A DNA stretch of 64,000 nucleotides from Proteromonas lacertae (lineage: Eukaryota > Sar > Bigyra > Opalinata > Proteromonadidae): positions 434,001 to 498,000 of the forward strand of contig NGBS01001160.1 in assembly GCA_002245135.1 (NCBI GenBank), given 5' to 3'. Below, in pieces: positions 23,034-35,436 of this stretch; the first letter of the stretch is position 1, and every line of letters begins with the position of its first letter. Both the position numbers and the translations under genes were made by a program. The notes below the pieces were generated by a model. The model was not told the DNA's origin and searched no databases. It was given only the letters and a program-made list of their open reading frames with translations.

Positions 23034-25658
23034 CTACTCAATACTTTCAATGCCTATAGCTTCAAATCCTTTTATAGGAAACTTGAAAGGACCTGCAAAG
23101 TTCATTCTTATACTACATGGGTATCCAGGGTTAGCACAATACATGCAAACAGCTGGAATCAAATCATAACCACTAGCAAGAGTAATTCCGTTACCAACCA
23201 CTTCTCTTTCTATAAGATTATTCTTATCCAACCTAGGAACTGCTTGCTTTCCATTCAATGTAAAATAAACCATAGGAGGGTCATGATTCTGATCTATCAA
23301 ACAACCAATCACATCACCTCCTTTATATGACTTATAACCAGTACTAGCTTGTCCATTCACATATAATAATCCATGATCATCTAATACACTACCAATCCCT
23401 TTACCTTCACTATGCCAACCAATACCATATTCATTCCCAGTTTTACCTGATGTCATTCCTAATATGGAGATTCCTCTATCTCCTAGCTTACCAGGCACTT
23501 CCATATATCCACAGGGACCTATTGGAATTTCATCATCATCATCATAATCATCATTATTGTTATTACTTTTATGTACTTTTATTTTACCATTTATTAAGTT
23601 ATAATTATTATTCTCTTTTAGTGATGGTTTATTCCAAGTTACTGATTCTCTTAGCACATCCCAACCTACAGTAATACTACCACCATAAGTATCCATTGAT
23701 CTAATAATCACTTCAAACTGCCATCTACCAAATTGACCATCATGTCGACTGTGATTAGCTAATGTAATTCCATATCTATAAGGTGATGATAATTTAACAG
23801 CTAGTTTATCTCTTTCTATCATTACATTGTTTGTACTGAGGTTAATATCTAAGAAATAATGATTATATTCTAATCTTTTATGTATTTCATCTTCTAGTAC
23901 ATCTACGAATACACCATATTCAGATTCTTGACCAATTTCAACTTTCATCTTTTTATCTAAAAACATTTGTCTGTTATGTATAACATCTCTTAATTCTTCA
24001 TTTCCCATTTTATTATAAACATCTCTACATATCATTCTACGAGAAATAATCTCTCTTTCTGCATATTCTATCTGTGGAAATGATCCTTTTTTCTTTATCA
24101 CTTTAAATGATCCATTTTTAGGGTTTATTTCATATGGACAAATTTTCAATAAATCAGTTGGTGGTAATTGTTCCATTATCCGATGTAGAGTTGCATCTGA
24201 TAAGAACGGATTAGTCCATTCTGGATCCTGTAATAATGGATCAATATTATTACATATCCTACTGATACAGTGTTTTCTCAAAGCTTCTACATCTAATTCA
24301 TCACATAAAATCAATAAAGACACAACTGTATCAGGTGATAATATATTATTAGATTCATCTAAACTATGTTGATAAAATGATTTATATTGATTCTCTAATT
24401 CACTCTTCACTGATTCTATAATATCATCTAAACTAGCGATTTCTTGATCATAATAATTATTAACAGTTGTCTTTTTATCTTTGAAATAGTTATCAATTCT
24501 TTGATGTTCTGTTCTCTTTAAATCAGTATAATATTTTGTTATTCTATCAATTTCATCCTGTAAGTCTTTATCTAATTTATTATCAATATCATTATAATTC
24601 TTTGATATATCATTCTCTATGATAGTATTATACGTTTTCTGTTCAGTTACCATTTCTTTTCTAAGTGTTGAATAGTTTTCTAATGTTGTTTCATTCTTAC
24701 TGGTATATTCTTTTTCCAATTGTTCAAATCTTTCAATTATGGAATTATCAGCAACATATGATAGAAATTGGGTCATTATTTTCGGTGAATAACATTTCAT
24801 TGCTGGTTGACCACGATAATGAGCATGCTATTTAATAATAAACAACAAATAAAAAATACATTTTCATCTATTCTCAATATATCTAAATTAGTATTGTAAT
24901 AAATATATCCTGTTTCACTCTGATCCAGATGTCTAAATATCTCATCCACTATTTTACTCTCTCTTATCATATTAGTTTTGGATATTTTATATATTTGTTT
25001 TGGATAATCTTTACTCACTACTTCAAATCGAATATTATCTCCTTCTAATGTTATATTACTTCCTTTATTAGCACAAGCAAATGGACAGATTCCTCTACCT
25101 AAGTCTATATTTGTTAATAACAAGTCTTTTCTTGATCTATTACTTTCTTCGTTTAAATCTGTTAATCTATTAGTAACTTCTCTTTCAGTCAATGGATTTT
25201 TTGGAAATAACTGTGGCGCTTCTTCATGACATTCTTTGTATTTTGTTGTTATTGCCTTTATGTTTAAATGATCTTTCTCAAACCAGTTTAATAGTTTTCT
25301 ATCTTCGATTAATGTCCATTTTGGAACTTTTATATCTTTTACTTGTTCAAGTGATACTAACTTAGTCTAAATTAAAATCACTACTTTAATCAATATACAT
25401 TTCTTTTCTTTTCATTGAGAATGGCTGGAGCACTTTCAACATTCTCTAGTTGTGCATTCAATTTAGGAGCACTTGACGCTCTATTAATTAGTGATGGTTG
25501 AGATCTTTTCGATGGCTTTAATTTCTTCTTAGACTATGAATTATAGAAAGAACTCTGTATACCTTTGGGTCTCCTGCTCCAATTGGCAGACGTGCAGATC
25601 TAGAGACAAAATAGAATAGAACTGCGATTATATTATACGCATAACTCATTTTACTCAT
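23034..25658 (-). CDS. SANT-like, coiled-coil, SPRY protein
   Basis: Five exons join through short introns from ATG at 25656-25658. The N-terminus is basic and Ser-rich (SKKKLKPSKRSQPS). A SANT/Myb-like stretch follows: WTLIEDRKLLNWFEKDH ... PLTEREVTNRLTDL. Next comes an EF-hand-like piece (IFRHLDQSETGYIYY), then a charged coiled coil (about 24450-24750) and a helical region with DELDVEALRKHC, typical of the helices after a BTB domain. The C-terminal third is a SPRY domain split by an Asn/Asp-rich insert (near 23560): YGITLANHSRHDGQFGRWQF, EYGIGWHSEGKGIG and GDVIGCLIDQ ... VYFTLNGK. I know no protein with this exact order. Function is unknown; a protein-binding adaptor is likely. Confidence 0.7.
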
Positions 25659-25746
25659 TTTAAATTTCAAAAAACGTAAAATATATTCGTTTTGTCAAAT
25701 CAAGCTGTTATTTGAAAACTAACTGTCATTTATTATATTTTTCTTG

Positions 25747-28700
25747 ATGTCTCAACAGAGTCAACAGAATCAAGAGTATAGATAATTTATATCAACTGTG
25801 CTATTATTAATTTAGAGGATCAGTTCCATCTTCAGATCAAAACATCAATTTTATAAGTATTGTAACTCTTATTAATTGTAGATATACCACAAAGAAAAGA
25901 ACCAACATATGTGTATCAATCTCCACCTAAAGTTGGTAAAAGTATTGTTTGTTATTAGTAATACTCTATATAGAACAAATATACTCTAAGAATAATGAAG
26001 ATCATATAGAAATTGAGATGGATGACTTAGATCCAGAACCAAAAATAAGTACTTATAAACGAGATTATAAACCCTTTAAAGTAGTAGTTCTAGATCCAGA
26101 AACAATGGGTATAAAATATTCATATCTATGTTATCTTATAGAGCCAGTGCCATTACCACAAGGCTATCATACAAATATCAGTAGTAGAGATGAAAATGTG
26201 AATATAGTTTATTTTGTTCCATCTCCTACTACAAAAGAAGCAAGACCAAAATATCGTAGTAACTACTCACAATCACAATCACCAAATCATAGACCAATAA
26301 ATTCACCTACAAAGCAACCTTATAAACCAATACTTAGACAAAATAATAATAATAATGATTCATATTATCAATCATCTCCATATTATAATAATAATCCACC
26401 TCTACCACCTCCTCAGCCTTATTATCCTAATGATTATAGATATTCGGAGAATACTAATAGATATCCACCTCCACCACCTCCTGAACTTAGAGATAATTAT
26501 AATAAAAGTCCATATAGAACACCATCAACAAACCAACCAAATGTTACATTAAACACAACTCAATATCCTTCATCAACAAGATCACAATATCATGGATATA
26601 ATAATTATAGTGATAGAAATAGCAACTATAATCCTAATAATAGCAATTATTCAATGCATATTAATAGAATAGATAGTAATCAAAGATCTTTCAGCACTCC
26701 TTCCAATGTTCGTCACCCATTGAATTATGAAGCGAATTATCCAGTTGATAGAAATTACAGACCATCGTATGAATCTAGTCAGAAATATGGAGTAACTTAT
26801 TTCCATCCCAAATCAAAACCACATCCAGAAAGATGGGAAGATTCTTTAAGAAGTAATAATAAAGGATATGAAGATATGGCTGAAATAGACAAAAGAAGAA
26901 GAATGAAAAAGCAAAAAGAACAAATGGAACAGCAGAGAAGATTATATTATGTATATATATTATGTTATTTATTTATTATTTTAAATAGCCTCGAACTCCA
27001 TTCACAGAAGAAGATTTGGAGATGAGAAGAAGGCAAAGATTAATAGCTCAAAATGAGTTTAGAAATCATCTATTGGTTGATAGAAGTAATTCAAAAGGTA
27101 AAACAGTAGAACCAGAGTTTTATTTCCCTGAAGATAGAACGAACAATGATAATTATCATCATCACCATCACAATCATTATAACAGCAGTAGAAGTCAAAG
27201 TGTTCCACCTTCAAGATCATCATCATCATATTACTTAAACAATACTCCATACAATAACAACAACAGCAATACTCATCAATATTCATATAGTAATTATAAT
27301 AATAACTCATATTCATCAACATCTTCTTCTGATGAAGATTCATATGTTACTCCACATTCTATTAGTTCATATTCAGATGATAGTATTTCAATTACAGATG
27401 AACCACAAATACAAAGATCTCCATTACCACATCAAAGAAATCCATCTTTTATTCCAATTAAAAGCAATAACAACAATAATAATAGTAATAGAAGTCAAAC
27501 AAACCATCAACATAAAAAGAAGAAAAGTAAACATCATAATCATCATAATAAGAAAACTGCAATTAATGAAAATCGTGTAAGAAGTCCATTCAAACCTTCA
27601 TTTAATCTATCCAAAACTACTTACATTAATAGAATGGAAGATGATGATGAAGAACCACAGCCACAACCAAAACCATTACCAACACCAAAAACAGAAAAAG
27701 AAAATGAACTACGAATTAATTCTGATGAAGAACCAGAAGTTGAAAGAAGAAATATTGATTTTAGTGATAATGAAGAATATAATGAAAATGATGATGATGA
27801 TGATGATGAAAGTGGAGGAAATACTTATGATATTCCAATTATTAATGCATATAAAAAGAAATCTGACAGACCTACAATTAATGAATTAAAAGACAAAAGA
27901 AAGGAAGTAGAAAAATTAAAGAAAGAGAATGAATTGATGAGAAAATATGAAGAAGAAAGAACAAATGATTTGTTGTTAAATGCTTATAATCCAAGAATAA
28001 ATGCAAATACTTTTAATACTAACCCATCATCAACAAATCCATTAGCCTTTCAATCAAATTATACTAACTATGTTCAAGGAGTTTCAAACTATGATCTAAA
28101 TGAAATTCAAAATATATCACTATCTTCATATTCAAATAACAAAAGAAATAATAGTAGAAGTAAAAAAGATACACCCAGAAAACCATTACTCGCTGATGCA
28201 CTTGATGAAAAACATGACCATCATGGAAATCACTCAACTCACCATCATCATCATCATCATCATGAAAATGATAGAGAATCTCCCATTAAGAATCAGAATG
28301 AGCAATCAATACATTCACATCATCATTATAGAAAAGGTAATAATAATAATAATAATAGTCGTCAAACCAATAGAGATTCAAAAGGAAATACTTTGAATGA
28401 TATTTCAAGTATTGAACCTGTTAATGAATCAAATGTTGCTTCAAATTTTGCAGAAGTTATTAGTCATATTAATAGAAATATTGATCCAAAGAATAAAGAC
28501 AGAAGTCATAAACATAATAGTGGAATGAATAATGATGTTGAGGGAGATGAAAGTTATGAAGAAGGAGAAAAACATGTTGATTATAAGAAGGTTATTAAAC
28601 ATAGTCCACAAATGCATTTCTGTAGTGAACATATTTGTTGTAATCCTCCAATTACATATTATCTAAATAATGATAATCTAGAAAATTTATCAGTATCAAA

Positions 28701-29323
28701 TTATTCAGAAAATGATAATAATAACAACAACAATAGTGATGATGATGAAATCATTAATGAGAATAATAATAAATCAAAAAAATCTACCAGAAAGAGTGAT
28801 AGAGATAGTGAACATTCTTCAAAACATTCAAATCATGATAATCACTTACTTTCTCAAATATCCCATTCGCATGTCAGTACAAATGGAGATGATGACAGTG
28901 ATGATGATATTTCAATTGATTCTATTACCATTGAAAAGAACAAAAATAAAAGTATAAAAGAACAAAAACCAATTGAAGTTGATGAAGAGTTAAAGAAGGA
29001 AACAAATTACATTTGTGAAGAATGATTCAGAAACTAAATTGAAATCTCCTCATTTAAAAACACATTCAACTAGTTCAGATCCTACTCCATCACCAGAAAG
29101 AAATCCATTAATAAATGATAATGATGGAGATAGTATTCATGATAAAATGCAGTTTGACGATATGGATAGTGTATTGAAAGAATTGAAAGATTTAAGAAAA
29201 GAAAAACACTTGTTGAAACATCACAATGAACAGTTAAATGCATTAAGTCATCAATTACATTTAGAGAATAAAACAATGAGAGAAATTCTCTCAAAAACAC
29301 AAACAAGTATTGAATCAAATTAA
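25747..29323 (+). CDS. Large Asn/Ser/His-rich protein with coiled coils
   Basis: Exons join from ATG at 25747 (MSQQSQQNQE) through introns near 25784-25824, 25866-25890, 25942-25972 and about 26951-26988. Near the end, the frame 0 stop at 29023-29025 is avoided by an intron of about 79 bases, GTATAA...TTCAG (about 28952-29030), that leads into a leucine-zipper tail (KELKDLRKEKHLLKHHNEQL). A 1-base slip would be the alternative. The N-terminal 100 residues look folded (YKPFKVVVLDPETMGIKY, YSYLCYLIEPVPLP). The rest is low complexity: Asn runs, His runs near 28240-28265, Pro-rich and Asp-rich parts, with one inner coiled coil (KDKRKEVEKLKKENELMRKY). I recognise no family. It could be a scaffold or a condensate-forming protein. 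Confidence 0.6.
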
Positions 29324-29416
29324 ATAGTAGAATATTTAATGAAATATTTATATATTTTTGTTTTTTTTATAAAACTAATTCAAAATGAAAATTTAACTCA
29401 TATATAATTATTATGT

Positions 29417-32400
29417 TTATCTTCCTTCTTTTTCTAATTGTTCATATAACTCGTCTATTACATCTTTATAACGATTATATATTTCTTTTCTTTTTAATTT
29501 AAAGGTTGGAGTAATTAATCCATTTTCTAAACTAAAACATTGACCTAAATTATTCAAATGACCATCCATTCTTAATGCATAAATAATTTCAAGTCCTTTT
29601 AAATTCTTTTCTCTTCCATAATTCTGTAAATCTTTCAATATCATCTTTGCCAATTCTTTATTATTACATAACTCAATAATCAAATCTTCACTCTCTTTTG
29701 ATTCTTTGTCATATTGTGTGTTTGAAACTTACAAATCCATGATTCTTAGCATAATCAATTCAATAATGGTGGATTTGGAGCAATAATTGCAACTAATGAT
29801 CTTCTACTAGAATCACCATAGACAAAACATTGTGCAACAATATCCATACTTTCATAAAATGATTCTAAATACTCTAAAGCAACATATTCACCTTGAGATA
29901 GTTTAGTAACATTATTCAACCTATCAATGATAGTAAATGAACCATTTGGATTCATTCTAGCTATATCATGTGTATGTAGCCATCCATCTTTATCTAATAT
30001 TTTATTGGTTAATTCTTCATCTTTATAATAACCTTTAAATGTATTCAATCCTCTTATACATAATTCACCTCTTGGATATGGTTGATCTGTTGTTTTATAA
30101 TTCAATTCTTCAACATCTACTAATTTTACTTCACAACTACACATTGGAAATCCTGTATTGTTATAATTATATATTAATGGATTATTCTTATTGACTAATG
30201 CAATTGCATGACATTCTGTCAAACCATAACCTTCAATCATTGGACAATTCAAACAAATTGACAAGAACTCTTTAGTATAGGTAGTTAAACTTGCTCCACC
30301 AACACATCTATAAGTAATAAACATATTATTATATATATACATAATTCTCATATTTCCACCTAATGCTTTTCTTACTTTATTAAACACTAATTTATCCCAC
30401 AATTTGATTCTATAACCATGTCTACAAGCATAAGCTTGATCTCTTAATGCTTTACATATTAGAGGACGAACTATTTTAATTTATAAATACACAAAATATA
30501 CGAAAGACTGGTTTACTTTCTAATTCAGACATAATTTGATTATAGATAATATGATAAACACGAGGAACACCACAGAAAATAGAAGGCTTTAAAGCAACAA
30601 TATCATCTCTTAATTCAGAGAATTGACCATGATAATAACCAACACAACCACCTACAGATAATCCAGCCAACTATAAGACAATAATGACAACAACAACAAT
30701 AATAATAATATATTATATATACATGAACTGCAGTTTCAAATCCATGAGCTAATGGTAAAAACGATAAATAAACATCACCTTCCACTATTGGACCAGCACT
30801 ATCTAATAATCCAACAGCTATTGATAATAATCCTTCGTGTGTTAACATTGCACCTTTGGGTGAACCTGTAGTACCACTTGTATACATTATATAGGCAATA
30901 TCTTTAGGTAAAACTTTCCATCTTTCAATTTGATAATTTGAACCTTCATCTATGATAGTTTGATAGTCATAAACAGTGACTGTATCTCTTGGAATTTCTA
31001 ATGTTGGCACATCTGTCATTATTATTGCTTTTAAATACTTTAAATTAGCTATTCGATAATAGAATGTTGAGATAAATACGTAAACATTGAAGTATTACTG
31101 GTAATTTTTCATTTGTTACAACTAATACTGATATTTCTGCATGATTTAAGATGTATGTGACTGATTCAATACCAAGCGAATCATATAATGGAACAATTAT
31201 AAGCGACTATAAATATATAAGTAAAAATATGAAAAATTAGAATGAATTTAGAATTTAGTGTACGTCAAGTAGAAACAAGGTAGAATGCATTTAGTATTAG
31301 ATTGATAGATATAACTGGATTATTTAAATGTTATATTTTCTTGAATTGAACAGATGTACAATGGATATCACAAATTCACTTTCGGTTACACATTCATAAC
31401 ACTGATGATTTGTTCATAATTTCATAATTCTTCAGAATATATCTTCTCCATTGTTTTCTTCACCAAATAATTCTCAAGAATATCTTTTCTATTTCTTTTC
31501 ATCCTATAATGAATACCACAGGCAATCATTTCCCTGATTTCTGCCTTCCAGCAGTTGTCAACATGAAAATAGAGAAAATAAAACTCTCTGACTTCAAGAA
31601 AAAATACATTGGTATTAAATTCATTTATTCTATTCTTTCGATAGTTTTCTTGTTTTATCCTAATGATTTTTCATTTGTATGTCCAACCGAAATATTGGCA
31701 TTTGATGAAAGATATGAAGACTTTAAATCTCGAGATACAGAATTGATTGTTATATCAGGTGATAGTGTTTATTCACACTTAAAATGGCAGCAATTGAAAC
31801 GTGCTGATGGTGGTATTGGCACACTAAAATGCATTCATGCTGCTGATTTCACTCACGATTTAATCAAGACATTAGGTATCTATTATATGAGTGAAGAAGA
31901 AGCTGATAATACCAATGGAGGATGTTATCGTGCATTATTCATAGTAGATCCTGATGGTAAAATATGTCAATCTGTAATCAACGACACTACTATTGGTAGA
32001 AGCGTAGATGAATGTATCAGAACATTAGATGCGTTACAATACGTCAAAAAGACTGGAAATGTTTGTCAAGCCAATTGGAAGAAAGGAGATGAAGGAATTA
32101 AAAATGATTAGATTAATTATCTTTCATTATTATATTATGAGCGTGTTTTTATAATAAGTTATATATAATAATAATAATATACTTGATCAAATGCTCCAAA
32201 TAACGCTAATTCAATTTCTTTACAGTTTTTACCGAATAATCCAATTTTTGATTGTCTTTCTAAGAATGGGAATGTTTTTCTTAATCCCCTACCAAATGCA
32301 TGTAATATAACACCAACTTCGTGATAATTCAACCATTGATATTTACCATATTTACCATTAGGTAGTTTATCTCTCCAACCTACACATCTCAAATCTGAAA

Positions 32401-32844
32401 AACGACTTACAGCTTCATCTACTTGATCTCTATTAAAAATATAATACATTTAGTAATACGGTACAGTTTGAATATCTGGACGTTCTGGATATATACATGA
32501 AAAAAACTCTGGATGATCTCTTCTTCTATAAAAGGTTTCACCAGGTTTATTTGATAAAGACAGAGTTTGTGGCTCATTATACTATTATTTTTATAATATT
32601 TTATAATACAGTATCCAACACAGCTTGATAATCAATTGGTGGTATTTCAAATTTCATTAATCTCCACTTATCATAGTTAATACCGATATAATAGTATATT
32701 CCAAAAACAAATAATGTGTAAAAAAATCCTAAAGCTGGTTTAGTTAACTAATTAATATAGGTATAATAATATTATTTATACCCATGCCAAAGTAATAGTT
32801 AAAATTAATATTATTTTGAGTAATTTGATGTTGAATTCTTTCAT
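29417..32844 (-). CDS. Long-chain acyl-CoA synthetase, membrane-anchored
   Basis: This enzyme activates long fatty acids to acyl-CoA using ATP. The N-terminus, recovered by splicing from ATG at 32842-32844, is hydrophobic ([16 protein letters not shown]) and should anchor it to the ER, lipid droplet or mitochondrial membrane. Family motifs are [23 protein letters not shown], the ATP motif [31 protein letters not shown], and the end [19 protein letters not shown]. About ten introns are short. One, 31207-32182 (976 bases), is far larger and contains a complete peroxiredoxin gene on the plus strand. The start is 65 bases from that of ALG7, divergently. Confidence 0.93.
31207..32182 (-). other. 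Giant intron of the acyl-CoA synthetase gene
   Basis: The exon ending ALFGAFDQ stops at a GTATAT donor (32182 downward). The next exon, [12 protein letters not shown], follows a TTTATAG acceptor at 31207. Joined they read as one continuous family stretch, so nothing coding for the synthetase is missing between. The intron is 976 bases while others in the window are mostly 25-46. It carries the peroxiredoxin gene at 31509-32111 on the opposite strand. Confidence 0.8.
31509..32111 (+). CDS. 2-Cys peroxiredoxin nested in an intron
   Basis: This thiol peroxidase reduces hydrogen peroxide and is recharged by thioredoxin. The peroxidatic Cys lies in [14 protein letters not shown], with the PxxxSxxC pattern. 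The resolving Cys lies in VCQANWKKG near the C-terminus, so it is a typical 2-Cys AhpC/Prx1 enzyme. [18 protein letters not shown] covers the GGLG-type region linked to sensitivity to over-oxidation. The raw frame is open throughout, but 31612-31644 (33 bases, GTATTA...GATAG) is almost surely an intron without a stop: removing it gives [13 protein letters not shown], the canonical sequence. No signal peptide, so it is probably cytosolic. It lies wholly inside an intron of the acyl-CoA synthetase. Confidence 0.93.
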   Translation: MNTTGNHFPDFCLPAVVNMKIEKIKLSDFKKKYIGIKFIYSILSIVFLFYPNDFSFVCPTEILAFDERYEDFKSRDTELIVISGDSVYSHLKWQQLKRADGGIGTLKCIHAADFTHDLIKTLGIYYMSEEEADNTNGGCYRALFIVDPDGKICQSVINDTTIGRSVDECIRTLDALQYVKKTGNVCQANWKKGDEGIKND

Positions 32845-32909
32845 TTGATTAGAAAAATAAAAATTACAGAATTACGGTCAAATAGGTAATATTTCTTCAT
32901 CCAAAAACG
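32845..32909. promoter_or_regulatory. Shared divergent promoter region
   Basis: Only 65 bases separate the ATG of the acyl-CoA synthetase (minus) from the ATG of ALG7 (plus). Both promoters and both 5' leaders must fit here or overlap the coding parts. It is AT-rich, and I see no clear named element. Confidence 0.5.
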
Positions 32910-34331
32910 ATGCATTCTGCTTCTATAATGTTGTTGTTATCGATACCATCGATAATAACGTTACCTTTTTTGAGAGATTTAAAAGTATATAATGTTTAGT
33001 ATTATGTATTTATAGATCTTGAGAGATATAGGAATAAATGCATTGTTATCATTCGTAACATATTATATTGTGTGTTGGATGATACCTGTGATGAAACAGA
33101 AATTCATTGATGCAAATCTCTATGGATTTGACCTTTGCAAGGGTAGTTCAGGAAAAGACAAGAAAATGTATTGATATATACATATAAATAATATAAATTT
33201 ACAAATGTATAGACCAGAATCTATGGGTTTAATATCTGGAGTAGGATTTGTAGGTTGTTTAATCATTTGTACAATAATCTATGCAACAACTGCCCAAAGA
33301 GTATATATATAATTCTATTGAATAATAGGAAATCGAATATTTTTCAGGATGTTTATCAATAGTTTTTATTATGTTATTGGGATTTGTAGATGATGTATTA
33401 AATCTAAGATGGTTAATTAAATTAATATTACCACCCTTTGCATCAATACCAATACTATTATCTTATTGGACAGAACATGGAGAAACTACAATAATTATAC
33501 CAAAGTATATAATAATGATTATTATATTATTATATTTTTAAAAAATAGATTTTTAAGATGGTTAGTATGTAGTGATAATTCTAAGCCAAATGCCTTTGGA
33601 ATAATTATCAATTACTTCTTTCCTATTGATACTGATAATGACTGCATGTTTATTGATTTAAACTGGTTTTATTATATGTATATGTTATTGCTATCTGTAT
33701 TCTGTACAAATGCAATTAACATATATGCAGGAATCAATGGATTAGAAGTTGGTCAATCTTTAGTGATTGGATTCTCTATATTATTTATGAACATAATAGA
33801 AATCTACAATGGTGGTACAGCTGAACATATCGATGATCATTTATATAGTGCGATGGTGGTTATTCCATTCCTTACTACTTCATTTGCATTGTATAAGAAT
33901 AATTGTTATCCTGCTAAAGTATTTGTTGGTGATACATTTTGTTATTATGCTGGAATGACATTTGCAGTTGTATAATTTTTTTATATTTTATGATTTATTA
34001 GTGTGGAATTGAAGGTCATTATTCTAAAACAATATTATTTTTCTTCTTACCACAGATTATCAATTTTTTAATGTCTTGTCCTCAGTTGTTTGGTTTTATG
34101 TATTGTCCTAGACACCGATTACCTCATATTAATGAAGAAACAGGGTTACTTGAACCATCTACCGCTTCAGTGAAATATGATCCAAGTAAACCAATTAATA
34201 GAACATTGATTAATTTAGTGTTGTATATTTTAGGTCCAATGAAAGAAAAAACATTAGAAACAATTTTGGTTATTATACAAGTAGTTAATTCTATTGGTGT
34301 TCTTGTAGTAAGATATTTTTTAATTAAATAA
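32910..34331 (+). CDS. ALG7: UDP-GlcNAc:dolichyl-P GlcNAc-1-P transferase
   Basis: ALG7/DPAGT1 makes GlcNAc-PP-dolichol on the ER membrane, the first step of N-glycosylation and the target of tunicamycin. Exons joined from ATG at 32910 give [10 protein letters not shown] then [34 protein letters not shown], the active-site stretch [20 protein letters not shown], and [20 protein letters not shown]. After an intron near 33970-34001 come LPQLLHIIPC-like [14 protein letters not shown] and the end [15 protein letters not shown]. Multiple membrane spans are evident. All parts of the family are present. The nearby glycan enzyme (hexosaminidase) is unrelated in function. Confidence 0.95.
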
Positions 34332-34425
34332 ATTCAAATATTATCTGTTTTTCTTAATTGATCAACAACAAAATGTAATAATGAAAAATAAATAAATAAA
34401 ACGCAAAAAATGGTGGTTGTGGATT

Positions 34426-35313
34426 TTATTCCTTTTTAGTTTTTCTTTTCATTCTTCTTCTTCCAGCTGATACTTTCTCAATTGATTGTTTTGTTTCTTC
34501 TTCTGTTATAATACTATCAGCATCATCTCCCTTATATGCTTTATTTGTTTTAGCTTTAGCTTTCACTTGTACTTTCTGTTTTTGTTGAGGTTCAGACATT
34601 AATAAATTGAATTTGTCAATATTTGCTCTTATTCTTTCTTTATCTCTGTATAAAAGATTTCTCATTGTTTCTACTATATATTCCTTTTGTAACTTGCTAT
34701 AGTGAGGATTTCTGTTGATTGTGTGTAACATTAAGCTTAAACCATGCAAATCACCATCTTTTAAGTTTCTCTTATCTTCATCACTTAATTCATACAACAT
34801 CGGTTTTTTAACTCTACGAGCTGTGTCAAAATCGAAATATAAATGATTTTTTTCATATTTATATATTTCTTCTGCATGTTGTCCAAATGCCCAAAATTTA
34901 GCTGCTGAATACATCTCTATCCAATTGGGAGCTTCATATCCTTTAGTAAAAGTGTTTGGGAAGAAATCAAACTCTGCTACTCTTTTACCGTATATAGCAT
35001 CTTCCTTCTTATCATAAAATACTTTTTCATTACCTTGCAATGGTTCTGGTGGTATGCTTCTCTTCTTAACGATTTTTGAAGGTATGTTCTCTTTTTTTGC
35101 TTCTGAGATAAGTCTGTCGATATCTTCTTTGGTATATTTAGATAATGGTTTTGATTTAGCTTTCATATCTATCAAATCATCATCTGACTCTTCTCCGTAA
35201 TTACGATGAGTAGCTATATTTGAGGAAAATAAAGATCTATTTGCATGAAGGTTTGTAAAAATTGGATTGTGAGTTAAACACCTTTGAAATAAATGAAATT
35301 TATTTAAATACAT
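34426..35313 (-). CDS. Mitochondrial protein of unknown family
   Basis: A single exon. The first real ATG (35311-35313) starts MYLNKFHLFQRCLTHNPIFT, rich in Arg, His and hydroxyl residues and free of acids for about 45 residues, then RNYGEESDDDLIDMK. This looks like a mitochondrial presequence. The body has charged helices and conserved-looking aromatic stretches (NTFTKGYEAPNWIEMYSAAK, FWAFGQHAEEIYKYE) and ends in a Lys-rich tail (GRRRMKRKTKKE). The basic tail and size would suit a mitoribosome or other RNA-linked factor, which is a guess. I cannot name the family. Confidence 0.55.
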   Translation of the reverse strand: MYLNKFHLFQRCLTHNPIFTNLHANRSLFSSNIATHRNYGEESDDDLIDMKAKSKPLSKYTKEDIDRLISEAKKENIPSKIVKKRSIPPEPLQGNEKVFYDKKEDAIYGKRVAEFDFFPNTFTKGYEAPNWIEMYSAAKFWAFGQHAEEIYKYEKNHLYFDFDTARRVKKPMLYELSDEDKRNLKDGDLHGLSLMLHTINRNPHYSKLQKEYIVETMRNLLYRDKERIRANIDKFNLLMSEPQQKQKVQVKAKAKTNKAYKGDDADSIITEEETKQSIEKVSAGRRRMKRKTKKE

Positions 35314-35436
35314 AATAGAATGTAATACAGTGTATTTCAAGTAATTATTGCGCTTAACAATTTTAAATAATACATTCCTTATTTAAAACTGTTGTTATCC
35401 ACAATATTTGTTGGTTAATTATAATCTTTTCAAAAA

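Noticed and set aside
26355-28957. Ile/His/Met-rich ORFs in the plus strand
   Set aside because: They are alternate frames of the Asn/Ser/His-rich gene at 25747-29323.
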